Source: Zizania palustris (lineage: Eukaryota > Streptophyta > Magnoliopsida > Poales > Poaceae). From it: a DNA stretch of 64,000 nt. Below the pieces are notes generated by a model. It made no database searches, was not told the origin of the DNA, and saw nothing but the letters and a program-made list of their open reading frames with translations. The position numbers were made by a program, and so were the translations under genes. Below, one piece after another: positions 33,330 through 46,278 of this stretch. Location of the stretch: the NCBI GenBank assembly GCA_019279435.1, contig JAAALK010000288.1, positions 76,914,255 to 76,978,254 of the forward strand, read 5' to 3'. Positions within the stretch are counted from its first letter, which is position 1; each line of letters begins with the position of its first letter.

Positions 33330-36300
33330 ATGCCTGGGGGGCACTCCGAAGTTAGAAATTTGGACATTACTTTAATAAAGGAGTTAGCAAACCCTCCGGA
33401 TGTCAATGAGGATGATTGGAGAATTCCAATCGTCCAGTATTTAAGAAATCCCAATCAAAGGGTTAATCGGAAAGTTCGGCGACAAGCATTTAAGTTTGTG
33501 TTGTTAGATGATGCATTATACCACCGAACTATTGATGGAGTACTTTTGAGATGCTTGGATGCCGATCAGTCCAAAGTGGCTGCAGGAGAGGTCCATGAAG
33601 GGCTTTGTGGCACTCATCAGTCGGCCCAAAAAATGAGTCGGATGCTCAAAAGAGCAGGTTTCTACTGGCCGACTATGACCGAGGATTATTTTAAATACTA
33701 TAGAGGGTGTGAAGCATGTCAAAGGTTTGGTAATATTCAGTTAGCTCCAGCATCGCTACTTAATCCTATTATCAAGCCATGGCCGTTCCGAGGTTGGGGT
33801 TTAGACTTCATCGGCCAAATTCATCCTCCCTCTTCAAAAGGGCATCAGTTTATGTTGATGGCAATAGACTACTTCACCAAATGGACCGAAGTCGTGCCTC
33901 TCAAGAATATGACTCACAATGAGGTAAATGATTTTATCTTGAAGCACATTATACATAGATTCGGTATTCACTCTCACTATAGATCAAGGTACTTCATTTG
34001 TTGCTAAAGAAGTGAGAGACTTTGCTGAGTTTTATGGTATTAAGTTGATAAACTCTTCACCATACTATGCTCAGGCCAATGGTCAGGCCGAGTCTAGTAA
34101 TAAAATCATGATTAAGCTCATTAAGAAGAAAATTGAAGAGTTCCCTAAAAGGTGGCATGAAGTGCTTTTGGAAGCATTGTGGGCTTGTAGAGTCGCAAAG
34201 CACGATGCTACCAAGGTTAGTCCATATGAGTTAGTATATGGACAAGAAGTCGTTCTACCAGTAGAACTGTGAGAAACCAAGGGTTGGTTTCGGAGTGTGA
34301 TGAGTGATTGACAAAGTTTATCCTCTGGTTCGAAGGGGTACCTCCGAAGGGGTTCGGAGGTTGGACCTCCGAAGGTGTTCGGAGGCTGTTTCACCGAAGG
34401 GTTCGGTGGGTTTGGTTGCTGCAGCTGTTGCAGCGGAGTGTGCCTGTCGGAGGGGTCCGACAGTACACGATGACTGGGTTTGTACTGAAGGTCTCGGTAC
34501 TTTGGGCGGTACACCGGAGTGTGTGCCGAAGGTTGCTAACCCGGAGAGGACTCCAGAGTTCTGGATACACTTGTCTGCTTGTCTGTGGTGCGCAGGGGAC
34601 TTCGGAGGCGACAGACGGTTCGTAGCATGTGAACCTGGGTCAAGCGGGAGGCTTGATGCCAGGGGAGCGGGGAGCTCCGTCATGGTGGCTGCGAAGGGGT
34701 CTAGGTCGGACCTCGGGTCGAGGTGCACCAGGAGAAGGCAGTAAGTGCGGAGCGTGGCTCCGGGTGAAGGTACTCCGAGATAAAGTCCTCGGTGTCGAGG
34801 CACTTCGAAGGGTACTCCGGATGGGGTGACTTCGGAGTATGGTGGATCAAGTCCTCAGCAGAGGCAAGGTGTTCGAGGTGTGCTCCGGAGGGAGACACTC
34901 GAAGGTTACCCGACGAAGGTCTCAGAAGTCGAGGTGCATCGAAGGCATGGTCCGGGTGAGGCTTGTCGAGGAGTGTGCTCGGGGAGAGACACTGCGATGA
35001 AGTGCTCATGGAATGCTTCATGCGGAGGCTTTGGACGAAGGAGGGACTTCGAAGGGTGGTACTCCGAAGGTGGGGCTTCGGAGTGAAGCAGGCTTCGGAG
35101 CGAGGCTAGCTCCGGAGTAAGGTTGACTTGTGGTACTTCGGCCATGCATGGCTTCCGTACACGGACTGACGGAGTTCGAGCTGGGAGAAGCTGCGAAGCC
35201 GTGGCGGTCCACTCTGGAGGTGGTGGTGCGAAGGCCCAAGGGCTTTGACGACTTCGGCTCAAAACCGTCACTGTATCGGAGGCTATCTTCGGTGAAGCGA
35301 AGGCCGTCAGGCTCAAGGCTTCTCGCCGAAGCTACCACACCCCTCGGGTGCGAAGGGGGGCTTCAAAAAGGTCAAAGACTGCAAAGGCTGACATTGTTTG
35401 CTCTGCAAAAAGCTGACGTTGTCCCCTCTGCAAAGCTGACAGAGAAGCCTCCAGAATAAAGTTGACTACCTATTGTACCCCTCTGTTCTGTAGAGACAAA
35501 ACCAATGTAAACCCTAGGGGTAAAGTAGTCAATTCACTTGGGTGAATTGTGGCTATAAATATGGGGGCTGGGCAGGTAACATTTAACACTTTGAGCATTC
35601 ATTGTTGAGCTCCTGTACTAGCTTCCACATACTTTGTATTCATCCAGTGAGTTCATTTTAGTGTTCCTTGTTCAAGTAGTGAAGCTCTGCTTCTGTGTTG
35701 AGTTTCTGCTTGAGCTTGTTTGCATACCTCGCTAGTAGTAGTGCACCGAAGCCTGTCTAGGCGAAGTGTGTTTTGTGCGAAGTGTGCTTTTCAGTGTGCG
35801 TTCGCTCTGTGTAACAGGAGGCTAGACCTCGCTGCTTACTAGCGAAGCCCTGATCGAAGCCCGTTTTGCTTCTCGTGTCGAAGCCCTTAGTGAAGTCTGT
35901 TAGTGTGCGTTTAGACCTTCGGTGTACGAAGCCCAGCACCAGTTGCTGTCGCTAAGTACTTGGTCGCTAAGTACTCGTGTGAAGGGTGAAGTGCGAAGCC
36001 TGCTCGAAGCACCCTGTGTGCGGAGTGTGCACTGACTTAGCTGAGTTGATTTTTCGGGGTTGTGGGTGGAGCGAAGTCTTCTTGACTTCGAACTTTTGCT
36101 CCCTTGCGAAGCCTGTGTTCGGAGCTGTAAATTACCTCCGAACCAGACCTTCGAAGGTTGTGTTCGAAGCCTGTTCCGCAAAAGACTGAATTAAAACAGA
36201 AGGCTGTTTTAGCCCGAAATTTTAAAAGCTCCCATTCACCCCCCTCTGGCCGCCGTTTCCGGTCCAACAAACTGGATCTTAGCTCTTTAAGATTTCTTAA

Positions 36301-36673
36301 GCAAGATGGCTTATCGGTCGATAAATATGAAACTCTTTTGAAATACAATTTAGAGGAAGTGATCGATAAGTGGTTAAGGGCTTTAGAAGCTATAGAGAAA
36401 GACAAGAGGAGGATAGCTAGAGCCTACAATAAAAAAGTGAAGCCAAAATCATTTCAAGTTGGTGACTTGGTTTGGAAGACGATTTTACCCTTAGGCACTA
36501 AGAGCCCCAAGTTTGGTAAATGGTCGCCTAGTTGGGAAGGTCCTTTTAAAGTAGCTGAAATCGCTCCAGGTAATGCATACTTGTTAGAGTCTTTACAAGG
36601 AGAGCGGTTTCGATGGGCTTTGAATGGCAGGTATTTGAAAAAGTACTTCCCAAGTGTGTGGCAAAGCGCTTGA
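33330..36673 (+). pseudogene. Gypsy integrase, interrupted
   Basis: First part 33330-34269: zinc-binding HHCC region (VHEGLCGTHQSAQKMS...CEACQRF), catalytic-core start WGLDFIGQIHPPS, AIDYFTKW, and then, after a frameshift around 34000, INSSPYYAQANGQAESSNK with the catalytic Glu. The second catalytic Asp region is degraded to SHYRSRYF. The C-terminal part 36275-36673 resumes after the solo LTR (LDLSSLRFLKQDGLS, then KSFQVGDLVWK and GRYLKKYFPS). Non-functional. Confidence 0.8.
34270..36269 (+). mobile_element. Solo LTR (2.0 kb family), copy A
   Basis: Exactly 2,000 bp, starting TGAGAAACCAAGGGTTGG and ending TTTCCGGTCCAACA, with a perfect duplication AACTG (34265-34269, 36270-36274). Rich in 'cttcggag/cgaagg' motifs, with a promoter-like 'tataaatatggggg' near 35554. 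Copy B lies inverted at 42206-44198. ORFs inside are artefacts of composition. Confidence 0.9.
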
Positions 36674-36759
36674 AAGTGTCAAAAGGCCGATATGGAAGGT
36701 ATCACCCTTAGCCTGTTGTGCTTTTAGTTCACTTAGTTTACTAAAAGGCAGGGGGCATG

Positions 36760-38081
36760 TGTTGATAACAAAAAAGGGCAGGGAATTTGTGCCAAAAATA
36801 CACAAATCCTGGACCGGGCCGAAGCCTTGCAGGGCCGAAGGCCCATCGAGCATTGGGCTTCGGAAGCCATCCAGCGGCCTGTTACCTTCGGCCCGAAGGC
36901 CTTTAGAGGCCTGCCTCGCCGAAGATTTGGCCCGAGGAGCAGGCTTCGGCAGGCCTTGCCGAAGGCCCACTTCGGACTATTTTCCAGAGATAGAGTTTGA
37001 GTCTGATTCTGGCTATTTTATCTTTAAACTTGATTAGGTTGAATCTTACCAGATTAATTTTAGAGATAAGAAGACTAGCCCCTATAAATATAGGGGTGGG
37101 GACGGTTCATCAAAGCCCCCAACACAAATTAACCACAAAACCCTAGCTTTGAACCGTACCTTTAATTTTTATTTACTTTTTTGCAACCTTCGTGGGTTTG
37201 CCTGAAAGCCCTCCGTCGGCCACGCCGAAACTGTGATAAGCCTTGCTACTTCGCTCGTGAAGTACCCGTTAATCTATGTAACAGATTGCTATTGCCTTGT
37301 TACTTCGCTTGTGAAGTATTCGTTAATCTATGTAACAAATTGCTACCTTCGTTTCTCTACTGCAACACTTAGTAGATTCGGTCTCTAGGCCGAATTGGCA
37401 CTTGATTTCTGTTCTGTTTGCAGGTTTTCACGCTCGGAGCCCCTTCGCTTGAGGTATCCGAAGCTAGAAAGCTGGTTTCGGAGGCTGTTAGGATACCCCT
37501 CGACGAAATCCTTGCTCCAGCTACCCGTGTCGGGTTGTCACACTATTGTCGGTTTGACCAAGTCCCGCACGCCAGAATGCTCCACAGCAGGCTTTGTCGC
37601 ATCAGGCTTTGCCACGCTTACACTTCGCTCCGGACGAAGTCACGCCAGCACGTCGCGTCAGAGTATTTTGTCGTTTTAGAGACTTCGCACCGAACCTCGC
37701 TGTTCGGAGGTGATTTCACGTCGAGATCTGTTCGGAGCCTGCCTTTAGCCAGATCGATTCGAACACCGAAGACTGCCTTCGATGATACCCTTCGTATCAG
37801 ACGCCGAAGGCCCCCTTCGGTGAACCCCTTCACACGGTACACTTCGAATCAGTTAGGCTCCGTTCAGATTACTGATTTATTTCATTTAATATATTCCTTT
37901 TCGGGTAATTGGATTATTTGCTTGTGATCTGATTACCTGGTGACTCCACCCCCTTGCCACTATTAAGGGTAGTCGGAACACGACGTCAGTGTTGTGTTAC
38001 GCTTAGGCTTGTTCCTAAGTATCCACACACTTTTGGATCATCGAACCGACTCAAGTGTGGGGGAACGTTTTCGTGTCAACA
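36760..38081 (+). repeat. 3' LTR of the truncated Gypsy
   Basis: A 1,322-bp LTR starting TGTTGATAACAAAAAAGG after the polypurine tract and ending TTTTCGTGTCAACA. Contains 'ctataaatataggggtgggg' near 37081 as probable promoter. Related, inverted, to the LTR at 44234-45454 ('gtatccacacrcttttggatc'). Confidence 0.8.
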
Positions 38082-38082
38082 G

Positions 38083-40135
38083 AACCTATCATGGAGTGAT
38101 ATACCTTTTGGTCGACATCGGTTCCTTCTTTATTTAGGTAAAGATGGCTATTGGTTTGCATGGGGTCTTAATGGGCTTCACACGCTCCATGTCAAACTTC
38201 TTTAGCATGTCCTTGATGTACTCCATTTTACAAATAAAGGTACCTTATTTGAGTTGCTTGATTTGGAATCCCAAAAGGAATTTCAACTCACCCATCATCG
38301 ACATCTCGAACCTCTTAGTCATTATACAACTAAATTCTTTAGAAAATTCTTTATTAGTAGAACCAAATATAATATCGTTGTCATATATTTGGCAAATAAA
38401 TAAATCATTATTAAAGCATTTATGAAGAGAGTTGGATTGGCTTTGCCTATTTCAAAGCCTTTCTTTAAAAGAAAAACCTTAAGGCATGCATACCATGCTC
38501 TAGGTGCTTGCTTAAGCCCATATAGCGCCTTTTAGAGCTTGTACACGTGGTTAGGGTACATGGGATCTTCGAAGTTGGGTGGTTACTTCACATACACCAA
38601 TTCAAAAATTGGTTCATTTAATAAGGCACTTTTCATGTCCACACGATGATCTCTTTGAATGCTTTGGTGGATAGAGGATGTTGTGTGGGTTGTTGATCTT
38701 TATCCAACACTTCTTGCTCTTGGGTCTTTTGATTTTAATTTTCTTCAACTTGAGATTTTTGTTGATCCATAGGCACTTGTTCTCTTAGCCTTATGTCTCC
38801 AGTTTGCATATTCTTGATTGCTTCATATGGATAACCTTCTTCATCTACAACACTTGGATCAACTTGCTCTACTTGAGAGCCATTAGTTTCATCAAATGTT
38901 ACATCCCTAATGACTTTAACAATACTCAAAGTTTTGTTGAATACACGGTAGGCATGAACATTTGCCTCATAATTGACCAAGAACCCCTCATTTACCTTAG
39001 AAGAAAAGTTAGAACTTCTTGGCTGCTTACACAAGATAAAACATTTACTGCCAAAGACTCTAAAATATGAAACGTTAGGTTTGTTACTAGTTAGGAATTT
39101 GTATGTCGTCTTCTTGAGTATCTTGGGGATGTACATACGGTTAATGGCATGGCATGTATCATTGATTGCTTCAACCCAAAATATGTATGAAGTCTTGTAC
39201 TCGTCAAGCATTTTCCTTGCCGCATCCACCAAAGTCTGATTCTTCTGTTCTACCACTTCATTTTGAGGTAGATCATATAAAGTAGAGAACTCACACTTGA
39301 TGCCCTCTTCATCAAGAAAGTCTTGAATTTTAGAGTTTTTTAATTCACTCCCATTATCACTTCTTACTTTCTTGATCTTGATTTCATATTTGTTTTGGGT
39401 TCTTCTTGCAAAATTTTTGAATACTCATTGTGTTTTACTTTTGTCATGCCAAAAAATACCCAAGTAAAACGAGAATAATCATCATCAACAACAAAATCAT
39501 ATTTTTTACCACCGATACTCATGTAGGCAACGGGTCCAAATAGATCCATGTGTAGGAGCTCAAGTGGCCTTCTCGTTGTCATGATGTTGTTTGTAGTGTG
39601 TGGTGCTACAATTTTCATTCCATCTTGACATGCGCTCCACAGTCTATCTTTCTCAAATACAACATTTGTTAATCCTAGGATGTGATCCCTTTGAGAAGTT
39701 TTGACAAGTTCCTAATACCAACATAATCTAGTCGGTGATGCCAAAACCAACTCATGCTAGACTTGATCACAAGGCAAATTTCAGGTTCTACTTTATCTAG
39801 TGCAAAATCAAATAGATAAAGCTTTCTCTTCAACATACCCGTTAATGCCACGGAATTTTCACTTCTCAAAATGGTCACACCATCATTAGAAAGAGACAAT
39901 TATACCCTATTTCACACAATTGCGAATTGGAAAGCAAATTGTAACTCAAAGACTTAACTAAAAGAATATTTGAAATTGAAAATTTATTTGTGATAGCACC
40001 TTTACCTATGCCCATTACCTCTCCTTTTCCTTTGTCACCAAACACAATGGATTCATGTTGTTTTTGATTTGCCTCAAAGGGGATGAACATACTTTTATCT
40101 CTGGTCATGTGATGGGTCCATCCAATATCCATCAC
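38083..40135 (-). pseudogene. SIRE-like Copia protease, integrase and RT remnants
   Basis: Read right to left. The protease motif is degraded to DIGWTHHMTRDKSMF (normally D-S-G). A pre-integrase segment reads FWHHRLDYVGIRNLSKLLKG. Integrase core pieces are LELLHMDLFGPVAYMSIGGK and YDFVVDDDYSRFTWVFF. A later part is MVEQKNQTLVDAARKMLDEY. Fragments around 38440-38540 match the RT region normally reading YGLKQAPRAWY. Several frameshifts and stops separate them. The element ends here at the Gypsy LTR border (38082). Confidence 0.75.
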
Positions 40136-40323
40136 CCAACTTAATCCACTAGAGGATTATTCCTACAAGAGAATTAATTCTTTGTTTTAGATACCCAAAC
40201 TTTTTTGGGTCCTTCAACGTTAGTTATAAGCACTTTAAGAATCCATAAACATCTTAATCATTTTTCATTTTTGTTACCTATAAATTGAGCAACCACTTTA
40301 CCATGGTGGTTCCTCTTAATCAA

Positions 40324-41675
40324 TTATGAGGCATACAAGGTAGTTTGTGAGGCATAAGGCTTGTTCTCGATCTTCTTTGGGGCTTGGCCTTCCATCACAA
40401 ATTCAATTACATCTTTGCCCTTGTTCTTTCTTTTAGAGGTGAGCTTGGTTTCATTTGAGTAATAACCAAGCCCACGCTTCTCGATGTTGCTTTGGGCATT
40501 GAGGGTCTTGTATATAGCGTCCTTTGATTTATAGGCTTTCATGCACTAAAAAATTTACCAAGGTGTCAAGCCTCTCATTTTCCTTTCTAAGGACCACTAT
40601 CTCCTTCATGTTAGTATCATAAGAAGTAATATCAATAGTAAAGCATTTTGAGAAACCATTACTTGTGGAAGCAATAGAAGAAATTGAATCGGGTTTAGAC
40701 TTTAGAGAATCAATCCTCTCTTCAGGACACTTATTAGATTCATCTAGAATCATAAGCTCACTGTTGAGAATTTTGAGGGTTTCCTCTAGGTATAAGTTAC
40801 TTTCCTTAACTAAACTATTAAGATTAGTCAATTTGTATACCTTTTTATTTTTCTTAGAAAGAAGCCGCTCAAGATCAATATTTTTTCTTTTTCAAGGACA
40901 AGCAAAGCTTCTTATATTTAAGAGTTTCTTCTTGTGACTCTATTGTTTCTATAAGTTGTTTGAATTTAATCCTAGCTTGTCTATTTATGGATTTAAGCAT
41001 TATTTCATTGGCTTTAGATTTATCATCACTATCATAACTAGCATTACTAGCATCATCTTTATCTAAAGCTTTAGGTGTTACCTTCTTGTTCTTGGCCATG
41101 AAACACTTAGGTAATATGATGTCATCGTCGTCGCTTAACTCTCCAAAGAGTGAAGGTCTTGGAGGCATTGGGTTGATGATGGCGATGGTGGCCACTCCTT
41201 TCTTGGATGAATCGGAGTCTGATTCTAACTCAGACTTAGAATTGGAATCTCATTCTTCACCAATGTGAGCATGGCCTCTACTCTTTCCCTTCTTGTACTT
41301 GTGTCTTTCTTTGCTATTTTCTTCTTTCTTCTTCTCGGGCCAATCAACTATGAAGTGGCCAACATCGCCATACTCATAGAAACTCTTCTTGGATTGCATC
41401 TTCTTTGACTTGTCATGTCTTTTCTTTTACCTGTCAAATCTGCCATTCCTCATAAATTTCATGAACTTCTTGACGAATAAGACAAGTTCTCCATCATTGC
41501 TTTCATCACTTGATTCTTCACTTTTCTTGGCCTTTAATGCCACATCCTTGCTCTTATTGCTATGGAGCTTGGTAAGGTATTTGACTTCTTTGGCTTCTTT
41601 TGTTAAAGTGGTGTTGGGATGGGATTTAGTTAATTTGCATAGACAAGGTTTTTCAGAGATGTTGGGGAATCTCAA
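40324..41675 (-). pseudogene. SIRE-like Copia gag C-terminal part
   Basis: Minus-strand pieces LTKEAKEVKYLTKLHSNKSK and KKSEESSDESNDGELVLFVK, then a former zinc knuckle near 41345-41400 reading FYEYGDVGHFIVDW, followed by coiled-coil-like Lys/Glu-rich stretches (LETIESQEETLKYKKL, LRKENERLDTLVNF). The knuckle has lost its cysteines, so RNA binding would be abolished. Confidence 0.65.
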
Positions 41676-42205
41676 AGATGTGAAAAAAAGCTACTATAAC
41701 AATCCAAATTCTAGGTGCAGGGGATTGGTCCATGTTGCTTACTCGGAATGATTTATTTTTTTCAAAACAAAATCTGATCTAATGCTTTTGATCTTATACA
41801 TAAGCTAATTTTGTTCCTCACTCAATGGCTTCAATTGGTACCAGTTCGCTTGAAGGAAGAAACTGCAAGATATTTATGCTTGCTCCATGCAAGGTTGAAA
41901 CAATCATCCGAATGGAGGAACTTCCAAATCCAACTATACAGACCTGAAATGATATGGGCGGCATTGATAGGACGTTTCGATGGTAGTGTTCTTTTGCTAA
42001 TATTAGTCAGGAAGTGGACATTTTGCAAAAAGGTTTGGACTATGTTGATGGGGTGTGCGAGATCTTTTGAGGGCCTCAACGATATCGTGTGTTGCCTGTG
42101 TATATAAATCTTAATTATGCTAGGAGATGTCATTGTAGGAAGTAGGTTATTTAGTTTTTTATGTTGTATTGCTAGTCGGTAACCACAACAAAATGTGATG
42201 CTACT
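41662..42205. other. Unclassified insertion between gag halves
   Basis: Starts near 'tgttggggaatctc', which could be an LTR start, and runs to the solo LTR at 42206. It joins 44199-44233 once that LTR is removed. One minus-strand ORF (42133-41831) matches nothing I recognise. Confidence 0.3.
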
Positions 42206-44198
42206 TGTTGGACCGGAAACGGCGACCAGAGGGGGGGGGGTGAATGGGAGCTTTTCAAAACTTGGGCTAAAAATAGCCTTCTATTTTAATTCAGTCTACT
42301 GCGGAACAGGCTTCGAACACAACCTTCGAAGTTCTGGTTCGGAGGTATTTGACAGCTCCGAACACAGGCTTCGCAAGGAGTAAAAGTCCGAAGCCAAGAA
42401 GACTTCGCTCAACACGCAACCCCGAAAAATCAACTCAGCCAAGTCAGTGCAGGCTCCGCACACAGGGTGCTTCGAGCAGGCTTCGCACTTCACCCTTCGC
42501 AAGAGTGGACTATCTTCTGAGGACTTCGACCAAGTACTTAGCAACAGCAACTGGTGCTGGGCTTCATACACCGAAGGTCTAAACACACACTTTACGGACT
42601 TCGCTAAGTACCTCGACATGGGAAGAACGATGACCTTCGAACAGGGCTTCGCTAGTAAACAGCGAGGTCTAGCCTCCAGTTACACAGAGCGAACGCACAC
42701 TGAAAAAGCACACTTCGCACAAAACACACTTCGCCTAGACAGGCTTCGGTGCACTACTACTAGCGAGGTATGCAAACAAGCTCAAGCAGAAAAATGAACA
42801 CAGAAGCAGGGCTTTGCTGCTTAAACAAGGAACACAATAAATGAACTCAGGATGAATACAACGTGTGGTGGCTAGTACAGGAGCTCAACAGTGAATGCTC
42901 AAAGTGTTAAATGTTACCTACCCAGCCCCCATATTTATAGCCACTATTCACCCAAGTGAATTGACTACTTTACCCCTAGGGTTTACATTGGTTTTGTCTC
43001 TACAGAACAGAGGGGTACAAAAGGTAGTCAACTTTATTCTGGAGGCTTCTCTGTCAGCTTTGCAGAGGGGACAGCGTCAGCTTTTTGCAGAGCAGACACT
43101 GTTAGCCTTTATAGTCTTTGACTTTCCTGAAGCCCCCCTTCGCACGCGAGGGGTGCGGTAGCTTCGGTGAGAAGCCTTGAGCCTGATGGCCTTCACTTCA
43201 CCGAAGATAGCCTCCGATACAGTGACGGTTTTGAGCCGAAGCCGTCAAAGCCCTTGGGCCTTCGCACCACCACCTCCGGAGTGAACCACCACGGCTTCGC
43301 AGCTACTCCCAGCTCGAACTCCATCAGTCCGTGTACCGAAGCCATGCATGGTCAAAGTACCACAAGTCAACCTTACTCCGGAGCTAGCCTCACTCCGAAG
43401 ACTGCTTCACTCCGAAGCCCCACCTTCGGAGTACCACCCTTCGAAGTCCCTCCTTCGTCCAAGGCCTCCGCATGAAGCATTCCATGAGCACTTCGTCGCA
43501 GTGTCTCTCCCCGAGCACACTCCTCGACAAGCCTCACCCAAACCATGCCTTCGATGCACCTCGACTTCTGAGACCTTCGTCGGGTACCTTCGAGTGTCTC
43601 CCTCCGGAGCACACCTCGAACACCTTGCCTCTGCTGAGGACTTGATCCACCATACTCTGAAGTCACCCCATCCAGAGTACCCTTCGAAGTGCCTCGACTC
43701 CGAGGACTTTGTCTCGAAGTACCTTCACCCGGAGCCACGCTCCGCACTTACTGCCTTCTCCTGGTGCACCTCGACCCGAGGTCCGACCTAGACCCCTTCG
43801 CAGCCACCGTGACGGAGCTCCCTGCTCCCCTAGCATCAAGCCTCCCGCTTGACCCAGGTTCACCTTCTACGAACCGTCCATCGCCTCTGAAGTCCCTGCG
43901 TACCACAGACAAACAGACAAGTGTATCCAGTACTCTGGAGACCTCTCCGGGTTAGCAACCTTCGGCACACACTTCGGTGTACCGCCAAAAGTACCGAGAC
44001 CTTCGGTACAAACCCAGTCATCGTGTACTGTCGGACCCCTCTGACAGGTACACTCCGCTGCAACAGCTGCAGCAACCAAGGCCACCAAACCCTTCGGTGA
44101 AACCACCTCCGAACCCCTTCGGAGGTACCCCTTCGAACCAGAGGTTAAACACAGTCAATCACTCATCACAGACTCCAAAACCAACCCTTGGTTTCTCA
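42206..44198 (-). mobile_element. Solo LTR (2.0 kb family), copy B
   Basis: A 1,993-bp inverted relative of 34270-36269, reading TGTTGGACCGGAAACGGC at the left and CCTTGGTTTCTCA at the right, flanked by the perfect duplication CTACT (42201-42205, 44199-44203). Similarity to copy A is high over the full length, with scattered changes and a poly-G run at about 42230. Confidence 0.9.
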
Positions 44199-44233
44199 CT
44201 ACTTGTTATTTGCTTTCAAGTAAAACAAAGCAC

Positions 44234-45454
44234 AGTTGACACTAAAACCTAACGGTCAAAGCGCTAAACGCACTGATGTCGATCCGACGATCCAAAAGCG
44301 TGTGGATACTTAGAGGTAAACCCCCAAGCATAACACGACGCCGACGTTGTGTTCCGACGACCCTTAAACAGTGGTAAGGGAATAACGGAGTCGCTAGAAA
44401 ATCAAATAATATCAATTAAAATTATTAAACTAACCGATGTGTGAATAAAAATACCCAACCATCCAAATTAGGGCCGGTTGGACCGAAACCTAACTGGCTG
44501 TCATACCGTCCTAACCAAGCCGATCAGACCGACAGTATGGGGAATCTGACCGAAGGTGTCCTCTGGTGTGGATTGCGAAGGGTTGGCCGAAGGGGCTTCG
44601 GTCAGACCGAATAGCGGCCGAAGGGTTTCTAGAGGGTACTCCGACGCCAATGCAAAAATGTCCTAGGGCTCGAAGCCCGGTTAGACTGGCCTCGTGCCGC
44701 TGATCAAATAGAGGCTTGCTGACGCGTCAGATAACGGCGCAGCACGGGCTGGTCAGACTGGAGTGATGCCTCCGGTCAGACCGACAACACCTGGATGTTG
44801 GTTTCCGGGGCTCCGGCGACCAACTTAGAGGTGTTGGATAGATCTAAAAATTCTTGGCGATGAATAAGAGGAAGAAAACTCTGCAAAAACACCAAGAAAC
44901 CAAGTACAACTCGGTCAGGGACCAAATTACCAAATAAAACCGATAAAATGATAGAAATCCGTTACATGGATGAAACAGACGATTCACAAGCGAATCTACA
45001 AGGACTTACCGTGATTACGACGTGACGGACGGAGAGCTTCTAGTGCAAACTCACGAAGATGTACATTAAAACTAATCCTAGGACAAAGAAAGTAGATTGA
45101 AATAAAAGTGTGATTCAAAACTAGGGTTTTGAGTTGATCTGTGGAGATCCCCTTTGAATCGGCCTTGCCCCTATATTTATAGGGGATGGTCTTGGGGTTT
45201 CCTGGTGTTTTAATTCAACTAAAAGTCGTCCAAAGTGGTTAAGATTTAATTGGAGATCAAATCAACCCGAAAAAAGATTTTTCCCTTCGGACTCGGGTTG
45301 GGCCGGTCTGACCGGGCCTGTATGGCCAGTCTGACCGGGCCTACATGGTCAGTTGGACCATCCTGTGCCAGGAAACAACATATTTTCGGCCTAAATTACC
45401 AAAAATTGATATTTTGACAACTTTGACCATTAATGTCATTTTTTGCTATCAACA
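44234..45454 (-). repeat. Gypsy-type LTR, minus strand
   Basis: On the minus strand it begins TGTTGATAGCAAAAAATGAC (45454) and ends TTTTAGTGTCAACT (44234). It shares 'tgttgatarcaaaaaa', 'tatccacacrcttttggatc' and 'cctataaatata' with the LTR at 36760-38081 but is clearly diverged, so it is a related subfamily. It splits the SIRE-like gag. No internal pol follows it. Confidence 0.65.
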
Positions 45455-45493
45455 GGCACTAAGTTAGATTGTCTTTTCTCTAAAAAAATAAGC

Positions 45494-46127
45494 TCATGTA
45501 CTATGATCCATTCTAGCACAACACTTGGAGTACGCGATCTTCTTGAATTCCTTGCGCTCTAAATCAAAGTGACCAAAGTGGGATTCCTTGGCGCTATTGC
45601 ATGGAGCAATCTTTTGACTACCACATGATCGATCATATTTTGGCTTCCAAGTCATTTGAACTTGTTGACCAAGATCATGAGACAATCATACATCTATTGG
45701 GGAATCCCATCGTCTTCTATCACAAATATTCCAAGCTTCCTTTCGAGAAGCTCGATCTTGAACTCCCTCACGATTGATGTACCTTTATGGGCGACTTTCA
45801 AAGTGTCCCATATTTTCTTGGCATCTTCGACCCCATCAACCTTGTTAAACTCTTCGGGGCTCAATGTGGTGGATATGACACTAGCCGCTTGAGAATTGTG
45901 ATGTATGACTTGCTCCTCTTCAGAAGTCAAGTATTTTGTGAAAGACTCACATCAAAATTTAACCATGTGCATACAATCTTCCATATGTCCGAATGCTTGG
46001 AAATAAGTTGTAATTTCATTTTATGCCTCCATGTTGCATATTGTGTACCATAAAAGTAAGGTACATGACTGGCTAGCATGGAGACATAATTAGTACCAGA
46101 ATTAATCTTAGAGTAGTAAAAGGACAT
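45494..46127 (-). pseudogene. SIRE-like Copia gag N-terminal part
   Basis: The minus strand reads PYFYGTQYATWRHKMKLQLI near the start and FNKVDGVEDAKKIWDTLKVA in the middle, both typical of Copia gag (UBN2-type). Stops and frameshifts break it. It is continued at 41675 across the Gypsy-type insertion. Confidence 0.75.
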
Positions 46128-46278
46128 CTAGCTCCCTTTTGATTATGATCGCTATCCTTCAAAAACACCGACGATGATCTCGATTTGGATCCCCAAACCT
46201 CTTAGATGGAGATTAACCCAAAATATTTTCTATTCAAGTGGTTAGGCCTTTGAGAAGAGTTCGACTCTGATACTAATT

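Larger units (their letters stand above)
33316..38081 (+). mobile_element. 5'-truncated Gypsy retrotransposon
   Basis: Contains the end of Gypsy pol (integrase), a polypurine tract 'aaaaggcaggggg' and a complete 3' LTR (36760-38081). The 5' LTR, gag, protease and RT are absent; the sequence begins abruptly at about 33316 in SIRE-like DNA. An AACTG-flanked solo LTR (34270-36269) splits the integrase. RIRE2/Tat-like affinity is suggested by the integrase. Confidence 0.75.

Noticed and set aside
34304..35459. Several ORFs of 66-161 aa on both strands
   Set aside because: They lie in a solo LTR and recur in the inverted copy with different breaks; no domain.
43167..44252. ORFs of 71-147 aa, possible secreted Ser/Pro-rich proteins
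   Set aside because: Inside solo LTR copy B; the counterparts in copy A are not conserved as proteins.
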